Shown in pieces: positions 6,604-13,255 of a stretch of 13,255 nucleotides of DNA. How positions within the stretch are numbered: the stretch's first letter is position 1; the number at the start of each line of letters is the position of its first letter. The notes beneath the pieces are model-generated. The model saw nothing but the letters and a program-made list of their open reading frames with translations. It had not been told where the DNA came from and did no database searches. Position numbers and translations under genes: made by a program. The DNA is from Clostridiales bacterium. GTDB lineage: Bacteria > Bacillota > Clostridia > Oscillospirales > Acutalibacteraceae. The stretch covers positions 2,177-15,431 of the forward strand of contig DYBQ01000057.1 in assembly GCA_019418545.1 (NCBI GenBank), read 5' to 3'.

Positions 6604-8464
6604 TTACCGCACAAAAAAACCGGTTTCTGATACCGCAAACCGTCCCGAGGAGATTTATGCCCCCTACAATTTCGCCCCGTTTTCCACAAGGGTAATAACA
6701 CGCTATGAAGGGGAAAGCGACCTGCCCGGACATGACTGCATAAACCCGCAGCTAAAAACCGGAGAAATCCACGTAACCTTTATCAGCGAGACCCCGGTGT
6801 TTGTCAGCGACGGAAAGGGCACGGACAATATGCAGTCTCCCAACTTCTGCAAAAATGCAGACGGCCGGTTTATCATCCCCGCCTCCAGCGTCCGGGGCCT
6901 GGTGCGGGAAAACATGCAGATTTTGGGCTTTGGTCTTGTCCGGCCGGAAGAGGATTTGCAGAATCCCCAGTTTTATTTTCGGGAAATGGCCGCCGGAAAA
7001 AATACGGTGCGTTCTGCCCTGCGCGACCACTATATTGCCATGCTGGGGATTGACACCCAGGAAAAAAAGAAAGCTTTCCCGCGGCATGTTCTGGGAGGCC
7101 ATTTGTTCTGCCAAAACGGACAGTATTATATTCTTCCCACCAAAGAGCCGTTTTTGAGGGTTTCCCGAAACCATCCCGGTGTCAGGCAATTTGGAGAAGG
7201 CCACGCCCGCATCGTAGAGGTGGCTTATACCGCTTCCGATACTGAGGTAAAGGAAATCTGCCCCCGGGAGCAAGCCCGGGAAGATATGAAAAAGGGCACA
7301 TTGCTGTATACCGGCCGTCCGGTGGGAAGGTATCCAAACTGCCTGTACCTGTTCCCGGAGGCGGACGATTCCCAATCCCCAATTTCTATTTCTGAAAAGG
7401 AAAGAATCAATTATACAGAAGACCTGGAAGGGAGGAAAAACTCCCTGAAGCACTATTATGATGTGAGCTTTTGGGAGCTGCCCAAAGAAGGGACCTCCAA
7501 GCCGGTATTTTATCTGCACCGGGAAGGATATACCTACTTTGGCATGACCCGTTATCTTCGGATTGGATATCGATATCCCCTTTCCCACGGCCTTCCGCAG
7601 CGCCATCAAGACCTTTTTGAACAAAACCCGAACCTTTTGGACTACCCCTCGGCCATACTGGGCTATGCCCGCGGCAAGAAAGCCTATCGTTCCCGGGTCT
7701 CCTTTGGGGACTTTGCAGCGCCCATCGGGGTGCGTCCCATGGGAAAAGTTATCAATGCTGCCGGGGAGCCAAAGGCCAGCTTTTTCCCCGGCTATGTGAA
7801 GGACGGGAAGCATTATTCCGAAGAAAAGTTTGAGCTGCGGGGCTATAAGCAGTATTGGCTCAAACCCGCCAAAGCATCCCCGCCGCCCAATGGCAACGAA
7901 AGTGTCGGATATTCCATGTACCCGCTGCCGGAAAAAACAAAATTTACCGGCGTCATCCGTTTCCAAAACCTGCACGAGGACGAGCTGGGGCTGCTGCTGT
8001 GGTGCCTCAGGCTGGAAAAAGGCTGCTTCCAAACGCTTGGCAAGGGCAAGCCCTATGGCTATGGCCGCATGAGCGTAAAAATCACCGGATTATACGAATA
8101 TGACATGGAGAAGCTGTACAGCCTTCAAGGAATCTATGGTGAAAAGACCTTTGCAGCTGCTGCCAATATTGACCATTATATCGATGCATATGTGCGCTAT
8201 GCTTCTGAAAAATTGCATCAGAAAAAGAAACGCACCATCCGCGATTTTTCAGAAATCCAGGATTTCTTCTATTTGAAGCAGGACCACAGTCAGGAAAGGA
8301 AAAAGCCCGAAGAAGTGGCCTATATGAAAATTGAAACCAGCAAAAACGTTCTCAAGCCTCTGCCCACAGTGCAGGAAATCCAAGCCCGCCAGGAGACGCC
8401 CCCAGAAGAACCAGAGGAGCTCGACCCCTTTGAAGCTTTGGCCAAAAAATGGAATCGGCGCTGA
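6596..8464 (+). CDS. Cas7-insertion RAMP protein (TIGR03986-type)
   Basis: This 622-aa CRISPR RAMP protein has a Cas7 fold interrupted by a large insertion. It opens with YAPYNFAPFS (21-30), typical of TIGR03986. The Cas7 core begins FISETPVFVSDGKGTDNMQSPNF (62-84) and FIIPASSVRGLVREN (92-106), with Asp77 the candidate catalytic aspartate. The middle (about 120-340) is the insertion. DYPSAILGYARGKKAYRSRVSFGDF (349-373) and the glycine-rich GKGKPYGYGRMSV (482-494) close the RAMP core. The C-terminal tail is charged and proline/glutamate-rich. I chose GTG 6596 because GGGAG (6583-6587) lies 8 nt upstream; GTG 6587 would give three more residues but overlaps that site. In III-Dv this subunit caps the crRNA 3' side of the filament. 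Confidence 0.87.
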   Translation: MPDYRTKKPVSDTANRPEEIYAPYNFAPFSTRVITRYEGESDLPGHDCINPQLKTGEIHVTFISETPVFVSDGKGTDNMQSPNFCKNADGRFIIPASSVRGLVRENMQILGFGLVRPEEDLQNPQFYFREMAAGKNTVRSALRDHYIAMLGIDTQEKKKAFPRHVLGGHLFCQNGQYYILPTKEPFLRVSRNHPGVRQFGEGHARIVEVAYTASDTEVKEICPREQAREDMKKGTLLYTGRPVGRYPNCLYLFPEADDSQSPISISEKERINYTEDLEGRKNSLKHYYDVSFWELPKEGTSKPVFYLHREGYTYFGMTRYLRIGYRYPLSHGLPQRHQDLFEQNPNLLDYPSAILGYARGKKAYRSRVSFGDFAAPIGVRPMGKVINAAGEPKASFFPGYVKDGKHYSEEKFELRGYKQYWLKPAKASPPPNGNESVGYSMYPLPEKTKFTGVIRFQNLHEDELGLLLWCLRLEKGCFQTLGKGKPYGYGRMSVKITGLYEYDMEKLYSLQGIYGEKTFAAAANIDHYIDAYVRYASEKLHQKKKRTIRDFSEIQDFFYLKQDHSQERKKPEEVAYMKIETSKNVLKPLPTVQEIQARQETPPEEPEELDPFEALAKKWNRR

Positions 8465-8491
8465 CCGGTTTTCCCGGAAAGGAGTATGTCC

Positions 8492-9793
8492 ATGTCTAAA
8501 AAGATAATTTTGTTTCTCAGCGAAAAGCACCCCAATGCCCGTCCCGCAGAATATGCCTGTCCAAACGGTGAAACAGTCACCGGTACCCAGACCAACGAAG
8601 CGCCGGTTTTCTATTTTCTGCGGGAAAACCCCGATATTTCCCAAATCATCTGCATTGTAACGGCAAAGGCCAAGGATTCTTTTGAAAGCTTTGAAACAGT
8701 TATTCACGAGCAGTATCCGGCAGTAGAAATCGTCTCCGTTCCATTTGAAGAGGAAAAAGGCTTTGACGAAAGCTTCCTAAAGGAGTTTTTTTCCTATATC
8801 CAAACCGGCAAGGACGAAATCCTGCTGGAAACCACCGGCGGCTTCCGCAATGCTGCCATGTATCTTTTGCTGCTTAGCCGGATGCTTTCCTATACCGGCA
8901 TCAAAACCACCGGCGCCGTATACAGCAATTTCTTTGCCCGTCAGATTGAAGATGTATCCCATCTGGTAAGCCTGTTCGATTTGGTGGGCGGCTTGCAGGA
9001 GCTCACTTCCTTTGGCAGCGTGCGTACCCTGCGCAGTTATTATGGGGAAAATCCTGCCGACGCCCGGATTGCCCGGCTGCTCAGTGCAGTGGAACAGCTG
9101 AGCCAGACCATCACGCTTTGCCGGACCGGGCTGATTGATGCCAAAATGGAGGAATTCAACACTGCTCTGCAGGAAGCACAGGAGTGCGGCGACCCGCTGA
9201 TGCGGCAGCTGCTGCCGGCGTTCCAGAAAAAATATGTATCGAATAAAAATCATAAAATGACCATTCCCGGCCTCATCCGCTGGTGCTTGGACAGCGACAT
9301 GATTCAGCAGGCACTGACCGTATATAATGAGCGGATGCCCAGCTATCTGATAGAGAAAAGCACCCTGCTCAAAGTAGAAAAATGGGTGCGCCCATACCGA
9401 ATGCGGGACTATGAGGACAAAAACTATGTGCTGTTCTGCCGGGGCCTGCTGCGCCTTGGAGCACAGGATTCGGAGGACAAGCAGTATCAGGTGCGCAGTA
9501 TTCGAAATCTGGAAACGCTCCTTCCAAACAGCGGATTTACGCTCCACTGTCCTGTTACGCAAATGCAGGACATCCTGCGGGACTACCTGTATATCAAGGC
9601 CCTGCGGAACATGACCAACCATGCCCATCACGAAACCTCTCCGGGGCAGTCTGACGTGGAGGAATATCTGTGCGGGGAATGCGGCTATAAGCCCCTGAAC
9701 CAAATCACCCTGGAGGACATCCGCAGCGCCATTTATCAGGGACTGGAGCATATGAAGCCCATTCCAAAAACGCAAAACAAAAAGAAATCGTAA
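8492..9793 (+). CDS. CARF-HEPN ribonuclease (Csm6/Csx1-like, TM1812-type)
   Basis: This 433-aa protein is a predicted cyclic-oligoadenylate-activated RNase. The N-terminal CARF domain has strand KKIILFLSEKH (3-13) and the ligand-loop motif LLETTGGFRNAAMYLLLLSRML (111-132), followed by GIKTTGAVYSNFF. The C-terminal half is helical, with the HEPN catalytic motif R-X4-H: Arg372-Asn-Met-Thr-Asn-His377, in YIKALRNMTNHAHHE. The combination suggests a dimeric enzyme that cuts RNA non-specifically when Cas10 is active. I chose ATG 8492 because AAAGGAG (8478-8484) lies 7 nt upstream; the in-frame ATG at 8486 is only 1 nt from that site. It is spaced 27 nt after the Cas7-insertion gene and is probably on the same transcript. 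The ring size it senses (cA4 or cA6) cannot be told. Confidence 0.88.
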   Translation: MSKKIILFLSEKHPNARPAEYACPNGETVTGTQTNEAPVFYFLRENPDISQIICIVTAKAKDSFESFETVIHEQYPAVEIVSVPFEEEKGFDESFLKEFFSYIQTGKDEILLETTGGFRNAAMYLLLLSRMLSYTGIKTTGAVYSNFFARQIEDVSHLVSLFDLVGGLQELTSFGSVRTLRSYYGENPADARIARLLSAVEQLSQTITLCRTGLIDAKMEEFNTALQEAQECGDPLMRQLLPAFQKKYVSNKNHKMTIPGLIRWCLDSDMIQQALTVYNERMPSYLIEKSTLLKVEKWVRPYRMRDYEDKNYVLFCRGLLRLGAQDSEDKQYQVRSIRNLETLLPNSGFTLHCPVTQMQDILRDYLYIKALRNMTNHAHHETSPGQSDVEEYLCGECGYKPLNQITLEDIRSAIYQGLEHMKPIPKTQNKKKS

Positions 9794-9813
9794 TTTTACA
9801 GGGAGCTGATGCT

Positions 9814-10554
9814 GTGACACAATATCGAATGGCTCTTAAGCTGCCCGCTTCGACCCGGCTGCGGCCGGAGTGGGCCTACCGGCTGTATGGGGCGCTGCTG
9901 GAGTCAGCGCCGGAAGAATTTGGGAAACAGGTACACCGGCAGGGGGTAACGCCTGTCAGCCAGTTTTTAGAGGTTTCCCCTGAGGGCGCGCCCTGCTGGG
10001 TGGTGAGCCTGCTTTCCCCAGAGAGCGAAGAAGCCCTTTCGCCTGTATTGGAATGCCGGGAGCGGTTTTCCCTGCGCCGGGAGCCGCGGGAGATTTTGAT
10101 AGTGGAGCGAAAAAAGCGGCAGCTGCCCTCCCCGGAGGGGCTGTTGCTGGAAGGCGCCGTGATAAAAAACAGGTTCCGGCTGGAATTTTGTACGGCCACG
10201 GCCTTTAAAAGCGCCGGGGAATATCAAATTTTGCCCACGGTGCGGCTTGTACTGCAAAGCCTGATTCTCAAATGGAATGGCTGCTTTCCCGAGTGCCCAA
10301 TTGAGGACGAGGACGGCGAAGGTTTAGAAGCCTTGTGTGCGGGGCTTGTGTGCCGGGACTTTTCCCTCCAAAGTACAGATTACCCGCTAAAAGGGGTAAA
10401 TCTTCCGGGATTTGTGGGGGAAATGGTGCTGGAAAACCATCTCAAAGGCTTTCACCGGGAGCTGGCCAACGCCCTGCTGCTGTTTTCCGGCTGGTCGGGA
10501 ATCGGCATGAAAACCGCGCTGGGCATGGGCGGCGTCCGCTGCCGCCCACTGTAG
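9814..10554 (+). CDS. cas6: Cas6 crRNA-processing endoribonuclease
   Basis: This 246-aa protein has the size and features of Cas6, which cuts the CRISPR precursor transcript inside the repeat. VHRQGVTPVSQFL (40-52) matches the family's N-terminal H-x(n)-P-S segment, with His41 a candidate catalytic residue. PTVRLVLQSLILKW (141-154) is a conserved helix. The C-terminal glycine-rich loop SGWSGIGMKTALGMGGVR (225-242) is the clearest signature. It starts with GTG 9814 behind AGGGAG (9 nt); an internal ATG at 9829 is possible but would cut into the first RRM strand. It follows the CARF-HEPN gene by 20 nt and is the last gene before the terminator at 10651-10703. Its presence implies an array somewhere with a cognate repeat. 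Confidence 0.88.
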   Translation: MTQYRMALKLPASTRLRPEWAYRLYGALLESAPEEFGKQVHRQGVTPVSQFLEVSPEGAPCWVVSLLSPESEEALSPVLECRERFSLRREPREILIVERKKRQLPSPEGLLLEGAVIKNRFRLEFCTATAFKSAGEYQILPTVRLVLQSLILKWNGCFPECPIEDEDGEGLEALCAGLVCRDFSLQSTDYPLKGVNLPGFVGEMVLENHLKGFHRELANALLLFSGWSGIGMKTALGMGGVRCRPL

Positions 10555-10557
10555 GCC

Positions 10558-10660
10558 GCATTACCACCCCGCAAGGGGACAACAGCTCAAAACGAATGGG
10601 GTTCACCTTATGTGGTATACAGTCGATTTTTTTCCCCGCAAGGGGTCCAAAAACAAAGCA
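10558..10660 (+). CRISPR. Possible one-spacer CRISPR remnant (two repeat-like hairpins)
   Basis: The 12-mer CCCCGCAAGGGG occurs at 10567-10578 and again at 10634-10645, 67 nt apart, the usual repeat-plus-spacer period. Each folds as a 4-bp stem with a GCAA (GNRA) loop, and A-rich sequence with AAAAC or AAAAAC follows within about 15 nt. Outside the 12-mer the copies diverge strongly, so this is at best a decayed minimal array. It lies directly downstream of cas6 and before the operon terminator. Alternatives are a Cas6-binding autoregulatory site or chance hairpins. Confidence 0.35.
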
Positions 10661-10703
10661 GCCGGCCGGAAACGGAAAAACCGTCGCCGGCCGGCTGTTT
10701 TGT
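10651..10703 (+). terminator. Rho-independent terminator of the cas operon
   Basis: There is a perfect 11-bp stem CAGCCGGCCGG (10659-10669) / CCGGCCGGCTG (10687-10697) with an inner ACGG/CCGT helix, followed by TTTTGTT and preceded by A-rich sequence. It separates cas6 from the small Csx-like gene, which therefore needs readthrough or its own promoter. Confidence 0.88.
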
Positions 10704-10711
10704 TGATAGCT

Positions 10712-10746
10712 GCCTGTTTTTTCCGCACTTGTGCGAATCAGCAGGC
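10712..10746 (+). repeat. Nested inverted repeat upstream of the Csx-like gene
   Basis: GCCTG (10712-10716) pairs with CAGGC (10742-10746), and inside it CGCAC-TT-GTGCG (10724-10735) is a near palindrome. It lies between the operon terminator and the Csx-like start codon, where a promoter or operator would be expected. I see no good -10 box. Confidence 0.35.
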
Positions 10747-10788
10747 TTACTGATGGTTTACTTTCTTAAAACAGAAGGAGTGTGCCCT

Positions 10789-11148
10789 ATGAAACAGGTA
10801 CTCTGGATTTCCAGACATGAAATGACCCGCCCTCAGCTGGAGGATTTACAGCGGATTCTCGGCGGCCCCTTTTCCCTTATCCAGTGGAAAGAGAACGTCA
10901 CCGATGTGGAGAGCCTGTCCCCGCTGGTGGAGCAGGCCGATGTGATTGCCGCCGTTTTGCCCACGGAGCTTTTGGCAAAGCTGTGGAAGCTTGCCGGGGA
11001 AAAACCCCTGCTGCAGGCCGTCTCCGGGCGAATCCCCACGGGGAAAACCCTCCTGCTGCCCGATGGGAGAAGCGAGCCGGAATATATCTTTTCCCACAAA
11101 GCCTGGCAGCAAATCCTCCGGCTGGAAATCGAAACCAAAATCCTGTGA
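10789..11148 (+). CDS. Small Csx15/Csx16/Csx20-like protein, candidate ring nuclease
   Basis: This 119-aa soluble protein begins with the strand MKQVLWISRHEMTRPQLEDLQRIL: a short beta strand ending in Ser-Arg-His (8-10), then a helix. This is the arrangement of the N-terminus of the small type III-associated Csx15/Csx16/Csx20 proteins, which have been proposed as cyclic-oligoadenylate-degrading ring nucleases. A second strand-helix unit follows (ADVIAAVLPTELLAKLWKLAG, 50-70). A basic segment SGRIPTGKT (79-87) and a C-terminal FSHKAWQQIL (101-110) carry further candidate residues. The start ATG has AGAAGGAG 8 nt upstream. It sits 234 nt after cas6, beyond a strong terminator, on the same strand. 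Family membership is from memory of the pattern, so it is moderate; the function is inference from family and from the neighbouring CARF-HEPN effector. Confidence 0.55.
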   Translation: MKQVLWISRHEMTRPQLEDLQRILGGPFSLIQWKENVTDVESLSPLVEQADVIAAVLPTELLAKLWKLAGEKPLLQAVSGRIPTGKTLLLPDGRSEPEYIFSHKAWQQILRLEIETKIL

Positions 11149-11192
11149 ACCTCTCCCCACTCCCAAATAGTTAGGAAAGTACCTGCACATGT

Positions 11193-11822
11193 TTATTTTG
11201 GCAGCAGGCACACCGTTTCCCCAAGCTTCCAGGGATAATGGTTATAAACCCGCCCAAAAACATCTTCAAAATATTCTTTTTCTCCGGTGCTTTCCTCGTC
11301 CTGTACAATGGTGAGTGTATCAAACCGTCCAGCTTCCCGATTTAAAAACTGCATAATGGCTTCCGACCAGTTAAACCCCTGCGACGATATGCGAAAATAC
11401 AAATCCCGGCATCCCCATATGGTATGGTACAGCCCGCCCAGCCTCACTCGCGAAAATTCCTGATTCAGCCGGGCGATTACCAGTAGATTCAGCTTTTCCG
11501 CACTTTGAAAATCCCCATGAGAAATTGTTTCCCGGTGCTCCTTTACAAACTCTTCGGTTAAAAATACATAAGGGCTTTCTTCAATTTTTTTCAGCAAATT
11601 TCCCACAATATCCCCACCAGGACATAACGATTCTCCATAGGATGCCACCAGCTCCAGCACCAGTGACCGTGTCGTTTGATGGTCTGTATGATGATAGAGC
11701 CACTGCGCGGCATACAGGGTTTCTTCCACACAATCCTCACTGCCATAGAGATGCTGGATGCAGGGCACCGCTGTGCCGTCCTGGCGGAGCATCCAGGCAA
11801 CGGGCAAATGATTTTCCTTCAT
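11193..11822 (-). CDS. Hypothetical protein, 209 aa, unrecognised
   Basis: I do not recognise this family. The start ATG at 11822 (MKENHLPVAWMLRQDGTAVP) has GGAGGA about 9 nt upstream, which decides it over the in-frame ATG at 11843. The protein is soluble, rich in aromatic residues, with a histidine cluster WLYHHTDHQTTRS (43-55) and no signal peptide or membrane segment. The middle (YVFLTEEFVKEHRETI) and end (RLGGLYHTIWGCRDLYFRISSQGFNW) look like a compact alpha/beta domain. It converges on the Csx-like gene, with only 44 nt between stops and no clear terminator there. It lies between the CRISPR genes and the WYL regulator, so a role in the same island is possible but unproven. Confidence 0.75.
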   Translation of the reverse strand: MKENHLPVAWMLRQDGTAVPCIQHLYGSEDCVEETLYAAQWLYHHTDHQTTRSLVLELVASYGESLCPGGDIVGNLLKKIEESPYVFLTEEFVKEHRETISHGDFQSAEKLNLLVIARLNQEFSRVRLGGLYHTIWGCRDLYFRISSQGFNWSEAIMQFLNREAGRFDTLTIVQDEESTGEKEYFEDVFGRVYNHYPWKLGETVCLLPK

Positions 11823-11854
11823 GATGGAACTTCCTCCTTCCAAAAATTTCTTAT

Positions 11855-11860
11855 ATTATA
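11855..11860 (-). promoter_or_regulatory. Candidate -10 box for the 209-aa gene
   Basis: There is a perfect TATAAT on the minus strand 32 nt before the start codon and just upstream of the GGAGGA site. No convincing -35 box is visible at 16-18 bp, so this is only a candidate. Confidence 0.4.
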
Positions 11861-11956
11861 GGAGATGCCATGCGGCAAAATGGGGACAAAACAACCATCT
11901 GTCCGAAACGTAAAAAAACTTTTGCCAAAAACATACCAAATTGCGAGAAGCAAACG

Positions 11957-11990
11957 AAAAAGCCCAGTTTTATGCTGGGCCTTTTTTATT
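11957..11990. terminator. Bidirectional terminator between the WYL and 209-aa genes
   Basis: The stem GCCCAG (11962-11967) / CTGGGC (11975-11980) has a 7-nt loop, TTTTTT on the plus-strand side and AAAAA on the other. On the minus strand it overlaps the last codons and stop of the WYL gene and would end its transcript. Confidence 0.75.
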
Positions 11991-13064
11991 TCCAGACTCT
12001 CCCAAAATTTGTCGATACTTTTCAAGAGACATCTCCATGCTCCGCTTCAATTTTTCTGCCAGCTCTCTTGGCTCCAGCACAATCACGTCCGGTGCAAAGC
12101 TTTTGGCAAATTGCTCCATAGCCATTTCATTGGTGTATACCGATACTGTAACCCCGCTTTCATCCTCTCCGGTAAACACAACATCCTTTCCGAACATGTC
12201 AATCACGTCACTTATCATTCCGCGGGTAATCCGAAACCGAACATGGACATTATCGCTGGCACACATATACACATGCCGTTTCATATATTCCGCCAAATCC
12301 AAAGCCTGTCCATTGGCCCACCGCAGCGTCTCAAAGGGCTTTACCGGCTCATCCAATATCCGAATATTCCATATCCTGTCCACACGGTAATTGGCAATGT
12401 CATCATACTTGTCATAGTTGCAGATAAGATAATACTTTCCTTCCCTGGCTGCCATCTGATAGGGGCTGATGCAATATTCCCGGACAGTGCCATCCGGCCT
12501 TTTTCGAGGATGGAGCTTTTTATCCGTCCCATACTCCAAATACTGGAAGGCAACCTTTTTTTGATGGTTGATGGCTTCATCCAAAAGCTCGATGTTTAAA
12601 AACAGCTGCTTATTATCGGTACGGTCGTCATCAATTCGGGAAATATGGCGTACCCGGGACTTAAAATAGACACTGGACAATCCCTCAATTTTTTCCATCA
12701 GCCGTTTACATTGCCCATAGGGGATATGCCGGGAAAAAAGCAGGCCGTCAATCAGCAAACGAAGCTCACTGTCGTCAAACTCTTTTTTCAGATAAAAGTC
12801 GGACCAGATATAGGTCTCCTCCTGTTCCCCGGTTTCGGCGCAGGTCACCATCCGGGTGGATTCACTATATTCAATTGGCAGACCAGAGTCCATCAGATTG
12901 AGAAGATTTCGGCGAATGGCTTTCCGGTCCGCAGTCATATCGTATTCCTTTTTTAAAAGCTCTCCAATCTCCTTCTGGCTCAGACGATGGTTTTCGTCGG
13001 AATATTTGCGAAGGATTTCCAGAATATTGATAATCAGCAGTTTTTTCGGTTGCTTCGTATACAT
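11970..13064 (-). CDS. WYL-domain transcriptional regulator
   Basis: This 364-aa protein combines an N-terminal winged helix (LSQKEIGELLKKEYDMTADRKAIRRNLLNLMDSG, 28-61) with a WYL ligand-sensing domain and a C-terminal WCX-type extension (about 265-345). In the WYL core, REYCISPYQMAAREGKYYLICNYD (195-218) has YYL at the place of the WYL triad, and NYRVDRI (225-231) is the conserved second arginine segment. WYL regulators are known near CRISPR and other defence loci and are thought to bind nucleic acid or nucleotide ligands. I chose ATG 13064 because GGAGG lies 8 nt upstream; an in-frame ATG at 13094 has no such site. Control of the cas operon 10 kb away, through the leader inverted repeats, is speculation; self-regulation is also possible. 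Confidence 0.88.
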   Translation of the reverse strand: MYTKQPKKLLIINILEILRKYSDENHRLSQKEIGELLKKEYDMTADRKAIRRNLLNLMDSGLPIEYSESTRMVTCAETGEQEETYIWSDFYLKKEFDDSELRLLIDGLLFSRHIPYGQCKRLMEKIEGLSSVYFKSRVRHISRIDDDRTDNKQLFLNIELLDEAINHQKKVAFQYLEYGTDKKLHPRKRPDGTVREYCISPYQMAAREGKYYLICNYDKYDDIANYRVDRIWNIRILDEPVKPFETLRWANGQALDLAEYMKRHVYMCASDNVHVRFRITRGMISDVIDMFGKDVVFTGEDESGVTVSVYTNEMAMEQFAKSFAPDVIVLEPRELAEKLKRSMEMSLEKYRQILGESGNKKGPA

Positions 13065-13150
13065 CACAAATACCTCCCCCTGCGGGCTTTCCAAAATAAT
13101 GCCCGCTGAAATGATGTGATTCCTGTTTTCCTTCTGCTGTCCTTATTTTC

Positions 13151-13156
13151 ATTATA
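13151..13156 (-). promoter_or_regulatory. Candidate -10 box for the WYL gene
   Basis: TATAAT on the minus strand lies about 87 nt upstream of the WYL start codon. No -35 consensus is visible at the right spacing. A second TATAAT on the same strand is at 13193-13198. Confidence 0.35.
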
Positions 13157-13203
13157 AACGATATGAATGATTTATTTTTTCTTGTAATCATTATTATACA
13201 AAA

Positions 13204-13241
13204 TCCCATGAGGCGTTTTTGCCTCATGGGACTTTATTTTT
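13204..13241. terminator. Hairpin terminator at the right edge
   Basis: There is a perfect 11-bp stem TCCCATGAGGC (13204-13214) / GCCTCATGGGA (13221-13231) with a 6-nt loop, followed on the plus strand by CTTTATTTTT and on the minus strand by a shorter TTTT run. It most likely ends a minus-strand gene lying beyond the window, or acts in both directions. Confidence 0.75.
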
Positions 13242-13255
13242 CAATTATTTCCTTT

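Noticed and set aside
10612..10788. An N-terminally extended start (10612) for the small Csx-like protein
   Set aside because: The extension reads through the operon terminator, and the ATG at 10789 has an ideal AGAAGGAG site. The strand MKQVLWISRH fits a natural N-terminus.
11865..12599. Plus-strand open frame of 244 codons opposite the WYL gene
   Set aside because: It is the shadow of the WYL coding sequence, with no family signal and a terminator within it.

Overview
The window looks like chromosomal DNA from a Clostridia-type Bacillota. The grounds are strong AGGAGG-type ribosome binding sites, sigma-A promoters with near-consensus -35/-10 boxes, AT-rich spacers between moderately GC-rich genes, an ECF vitamin-transporter S component and a WYL regulator. 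Genus and species cannot be told from the sequence.

Layout. (1) 1-1084, minus strand: the N-terminal part of a HAD phosphatase-like gene cut by the window edge, then an ECF transporter S-component gene broken by a single-base frameshift. It is preceded by a structured leader of about 215 nt with an internal terminator-like hairpin and a near-consensus promoter (TTGACA-17-TATACT). (2) 1283-10703, plus strand: a promoter, a leader with competing inverted repeats, and a compact seven-gene operon: cas10, a Cas7-Cas5-Cas11 fusion, a double Cas7 (Cas7-2x), a small Csx19-like gene, a Cas7 with a large insertion (TIGR03986-type RAMP), a CARF-HEPN (Csm6/Csx1-like) RNase and cas6. A strong rho-independent terminator ends it. 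The first five genes overlap end to end. (3) 10558-10660: two copies of a CCCC-GCAA-GGGG hairpin core exactly 67 nt apart just after cas6, possibly a one-spacer CRISPR remnant. (4) 10789-11148, plus strand: a 119-aa protein starting MKQVLWISRH, which resembles the small Csx15/Csx16/Csx20 group proposed as ring nucleases. (5) 11193-13064, minus strand: an unrecognised 209-aa protein and a WYL-domain regulator, separated by a bidirectional terminator; another hairpin terminator lies at the right edge.

How it works together (inference from family knowledge). The gene set and fusion order match the type III-D variant (III-Dv) effector known from Synechocystis: Cas10, Cas7-Cas5-Cas11, Cas7-2x, Csx19 and Cas7-insertion. 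Cas6 would process crRNA and the fused Cas7 domains would bind and cut target RNA. The HD-less Cas10 (498 aa) would make cyclic oligoadenylate through its AGDD palm. The CARF-HEPN protein would be the activated RNase, and the small Csx-like protein is a candidate off-switch. No cas1/cas2 and no full CRISPR array are present, so crRNAs probably come from an array elsewhere. The most interesting points are the complete III-Dv-like machine in a Clostridia-like background, the AGDD change, the candidate ring nuclease, the two repeat-like hairpins, and the two leaders with possible RNA-based control.
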